From positions 156,353 through 220,352 of the forward strand of contig NZ_VAUA01000011.1 of the NCBI RefSeq assembly GCF_005771405.1: DNA of 64,000 nucleotides, read 5' to 3'. Below the pieces are notes generated by a model. The model had not been told where the DNA came from. It saw nothing but the letters and a program-made list of their open reading frames with translations, and ran no database searches. How positions within the stretch are numbered: position 1 is the first letter of the stretch; each line of letters begins with the position of its first letter. Made by a program: the position numbers and the translations under genes. Origin of the DNA: Parasedimentitalea maritima. GTDB taxonomy: Bacteria > Pseudomonadota > Alphaproteobacteria > Rhodobacterales > Rhodobacteraceae. This document shows, in pieces, positions 62,958 through 64,000 of this stretch.

Positions 62958-63470
62958 TTAAACAGTGGTTTGGTATCCGTCCAAAACACGCGTCAGATTG
63001 ATCCCCAGACTATCACTGAGATAGCCACCTTCTTGCACAAACAGCACTGGTAGACCATGACCCGCCAATGCAGCCCCAATGCGGGCAAAACCGTCTTGCG
63101 TCACCGCCAACCCTTGAAAAGGATCATCAACCGAGGCGTCCAGCCCCAATGCAACAACCAGTACATCCGCACCATGCATCGACACCCGCTCAAGCGCGGT
63201 TCCAAGCGCCTTTAGAAAACCCTCGTCATCGGTACCGCGCGCCAAAGGCAGATTGAGATTACAACCAAGTCCACGACCCTCGCCGCGTTCCTGCGCATGT
63301 CCCCAAAAGAACGGATAGAACCGATCTGGATCGGCATGAATTGATGCTGTCAGCACATCGTCGCGTTCATAAAAAATGCCCTGAGTTCCGTTGCCGTGAT
63401 GGACATCGACATCAACAATTGCTGGGCGCAATCCAGCCGCGCGCAGGCGTTCTGCCGCGAGTAACGGCAT
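62958..63470 (-). pseudogene. histone-deacetylase-like amidohydrolase, 5'-truncated
   Basis: A 170-residue C-terminal half of a class II HDAC/acetylpolyamine amidohydrolase. The zinc-binding VDVDVHHGNGTQ and LGLDASVDDP and the catalytic-tyrosine EGGYLSD are intact, but the N-terminal half of about 170-190 residues, including the RPPGHHA active-site dyad, is missing. The frame stops at the breakpoint at about 63455-63470, where a 23-bp insertion-sequence end is attached. The first residues (MPLL) may come from that repeat rather than from the original gene. The full-length enzyme would have deacetylated an N-acetyl amine; as it stands it should be inactive. Confidence 0.85.
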
Positions 63471-63477
63471 TTCTACA
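63455..63477 (-). repeat. 23-bp inverted copy of the insertion-sequence end
   Basis: The 23 bases 63455-63477 are the exact reverse complement of 63878-63900. Read outward, the outer end is TGTAGAAATGCC..., which matches the terminal inverted repeat of the IS at the window's right end. Here it is joined directly to the truncated HDAC gene on its inner side, so only the tip of a second IS copy remains. Confidence 0.85.
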
Positions 63478-63478
63478 A

Positions 63479-63862
63479 AGCGACATTGAAGCAGTTACTC
63501 AAGAATCGGTGAATTTCCATTTCGGGGATAACGAAGTGGTAGTAAATGAAAAGCGTGGTTATTCAGCTAGCTCCCGAACCGTTATCAAGAATGCATTTCA
63601 TCTTGCAATTCTTTTCGCGTCTTGCAGGGATTCAAGGATGAAATATCCAAAATTCCTGTTGATGGACAACATTGAAGACAAAGGTATGACAGAATCTCGG
63701 AGTAAAAATTTCCAACGTCTAATACTCAAACTAAGCAAACGAACAGAATGTGAACATCAGATTATTTTCACGACGTCTATGCCGGATGCTTCGCTCGACC
63801 TGCCAGAGTATACCGTCGGGCCAAAGTATACAGAGAAAAACAAGTCTCTTAAATTGTCTTAA
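63479..63862 (+). pseudogene. 3' fragment of a large AAA/SMC-like ATPase gene
   Basis: 127 residues open from the breakpoint with no start of their own. The sequence ASSRTVIKNAFHLAILFA and FLLMDNIEDKGMTESRSKN resembles the C-terminal Walker B region of a large SMC/Rad50-like ATPase (hhhhD in FLLMD), and HQIIFTTSMPDA follows, as in many proteins of phage-defence type. The base composition is AT-richer than the rest of the window, indicating transferred DNA. The N-terminal part is lost at the breakpoint or lies beyond the deletion. Function not determinable from the fragment. Confidence 0.72.
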
Positions 63863-63877
63863 TCGCCAAGATGAACC

Positions 63878-64000
63878 TGTAGAAATGCCGTTACTCGCGG
63901 GACATTTCCTTTAACCTCCCAGATTTGGGAAGAAGGAGATGTTCATGAACAAGGATCAACGCGAGATTCAACGTAAGCTGCGGATACTGCGATACGCAGA
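63878..64000 (+). mobile_element. left end of an IS481-like insertion sequence
   Basis: The element begins at 63878 with TGTAGAAATGCC, the inverted repeat shared with 63455-63477, then a GGACATTT stretch and a ribosome site AAGGAG followed by the transposase start at 63945. It continues beyond the window. IS481-type membership is judged from the protein start and TGT-beginning ends. Confidence 0.75.
63945..64000 (+). CDS. IS481-like transposase, N-terminal 18 residues
   Basis: A partial gene starting at ATG 63945 six bases after GGAG (an ATG at 63939 is less well placed). The visible residues MNKDQREIQRKLRILRYA match the start of many IS481-family transposases, which open with NxEQREIQRKLRxL and then a helix-turn-helix. 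The DDE catalytic domain is outside the window. Confidence 0.78.
   Translation, partial: MNKDQREIQRKLRILRYA

Noticed and set aside
63455..63900. A small non-autonomous element (MITE) bounded by the 23-bp inverted repeats
   Set aside because: The right repeat continues directly into a transposase gene, and the orientation of the two copies (outer ends facing each other across the ATPase piece) fits two IS ends, not the two ends of a single short element.
1..64000. CRISPR arrays, rRNA and riboswitches
   Set aside because: No regular direct-repeat array, rRNA-like sequence or recognisable riboswitch core was noticed on either strand.

Overview
The window looks like a chromosomal segment of a marine alphaproteobacterium of the Rhodobacterales (Roseobacter group). 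It is moderately GC-rich. The gene content is typical of that group: an ALDH7-type dehydrogenase, DmdC-like acyl-CoA dehydrogenase, CaiB/BaiF CoA-transferase, a branched-chain/amide-type ABC operon, AraC, LysR and MarR regulators, and one tRNA-Gly(TCC). No rRNA, CRISPR array, prophage or replication origin was seen. The only mobile element lies at the extreme right edge.

Layout. (1) 3-2844: the 3' end of an SPFH-GYF gene, a small secreted protein, a cytochrome b561-like protein and a zinc-ribbon membrane protein. (2) 2887-5397: nitroreductase, XRE-cupin regulator, CoA-transferase. (3) 5505-11164: a small cysteine-motif protein, tRNA-Gly, an MsbA-like ABC exporter, an acyl-CoA synthetase interrupted by an in-frame TAA, and an HSL-type esterase. 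(4) 11210-14971: LysR divergent from a glutathione S-transferase, then a three-module flavin/2Fe-2S oxidoreductase. (5) 15063-20909: LysR divergent from a KamA-like radical SAM aminomutase, 7Fe ferredoxin, class III aminotransferase and ALDH7, closed by a very strong terminator; this reads as an amino-acid catabolic operon. (6) 21036-33096: an eight-haem cytochrome c, a formylglycine-type sulfatase, an alkaline-phosphatase-superfamily enzyme, then a MoxR/DUF58/DUF4381/VWA/VWA/BatD chaperone-like operon. (7) 33798-40257: a 1913-residue Lys/Ala/Glu-rich repeat protein ending in an HExxH zincin-like domain, followed 10 bp later by a CpXC-type zinc-binding protein. This is the least explained system in the window.

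(8) 40325-51799, mostly minus strand: an AmiC-like sensor, a flotillin-like SPFH protein, a Tat-exported binding protein, two LivH/LivM permeases, a LivG ATPase, a single-chain fusion of a LivF ATPase to an amidase, and an acyl-CoA ligase, with a divergent MarR regulator. Together these suggest uptake of an amide, hydrolysis to a carboxylate plus ammonia, and CoA activation. (9) 51875-55740: enoyl-CoA hydratase, acyl-CoA dehydrogenase and an AraC regulator, which could take such acyl-CoAs onward. (10) 55747-60318: MarR plus an RND efflux pair. (11) 60627-63470: alanine racemase, M20D amidohydrolase and a truncated histone-deacetylase-like amidohydrolase. (12) 63455-64000: a breakpoint with a short insertion-sequence end remnant, a 3' fragment of an ATPase gene, and the left end of an IS481-like element running off the window.

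The best candidates for undescribed biology are the giant metalloprotease-repeat protein with its CpXC partner, the ABC-ATPase/amidase fusion operon with a CoA ligase and flotillin-like protein, the KamA-ferredoxin-aminotransferase-ALDH7 operon, and the octahaem cytochrome/sulfatase/phosphatase/MoxR-Bat cluster. Functional assignments come from motif recognition by eye; no database search was run.
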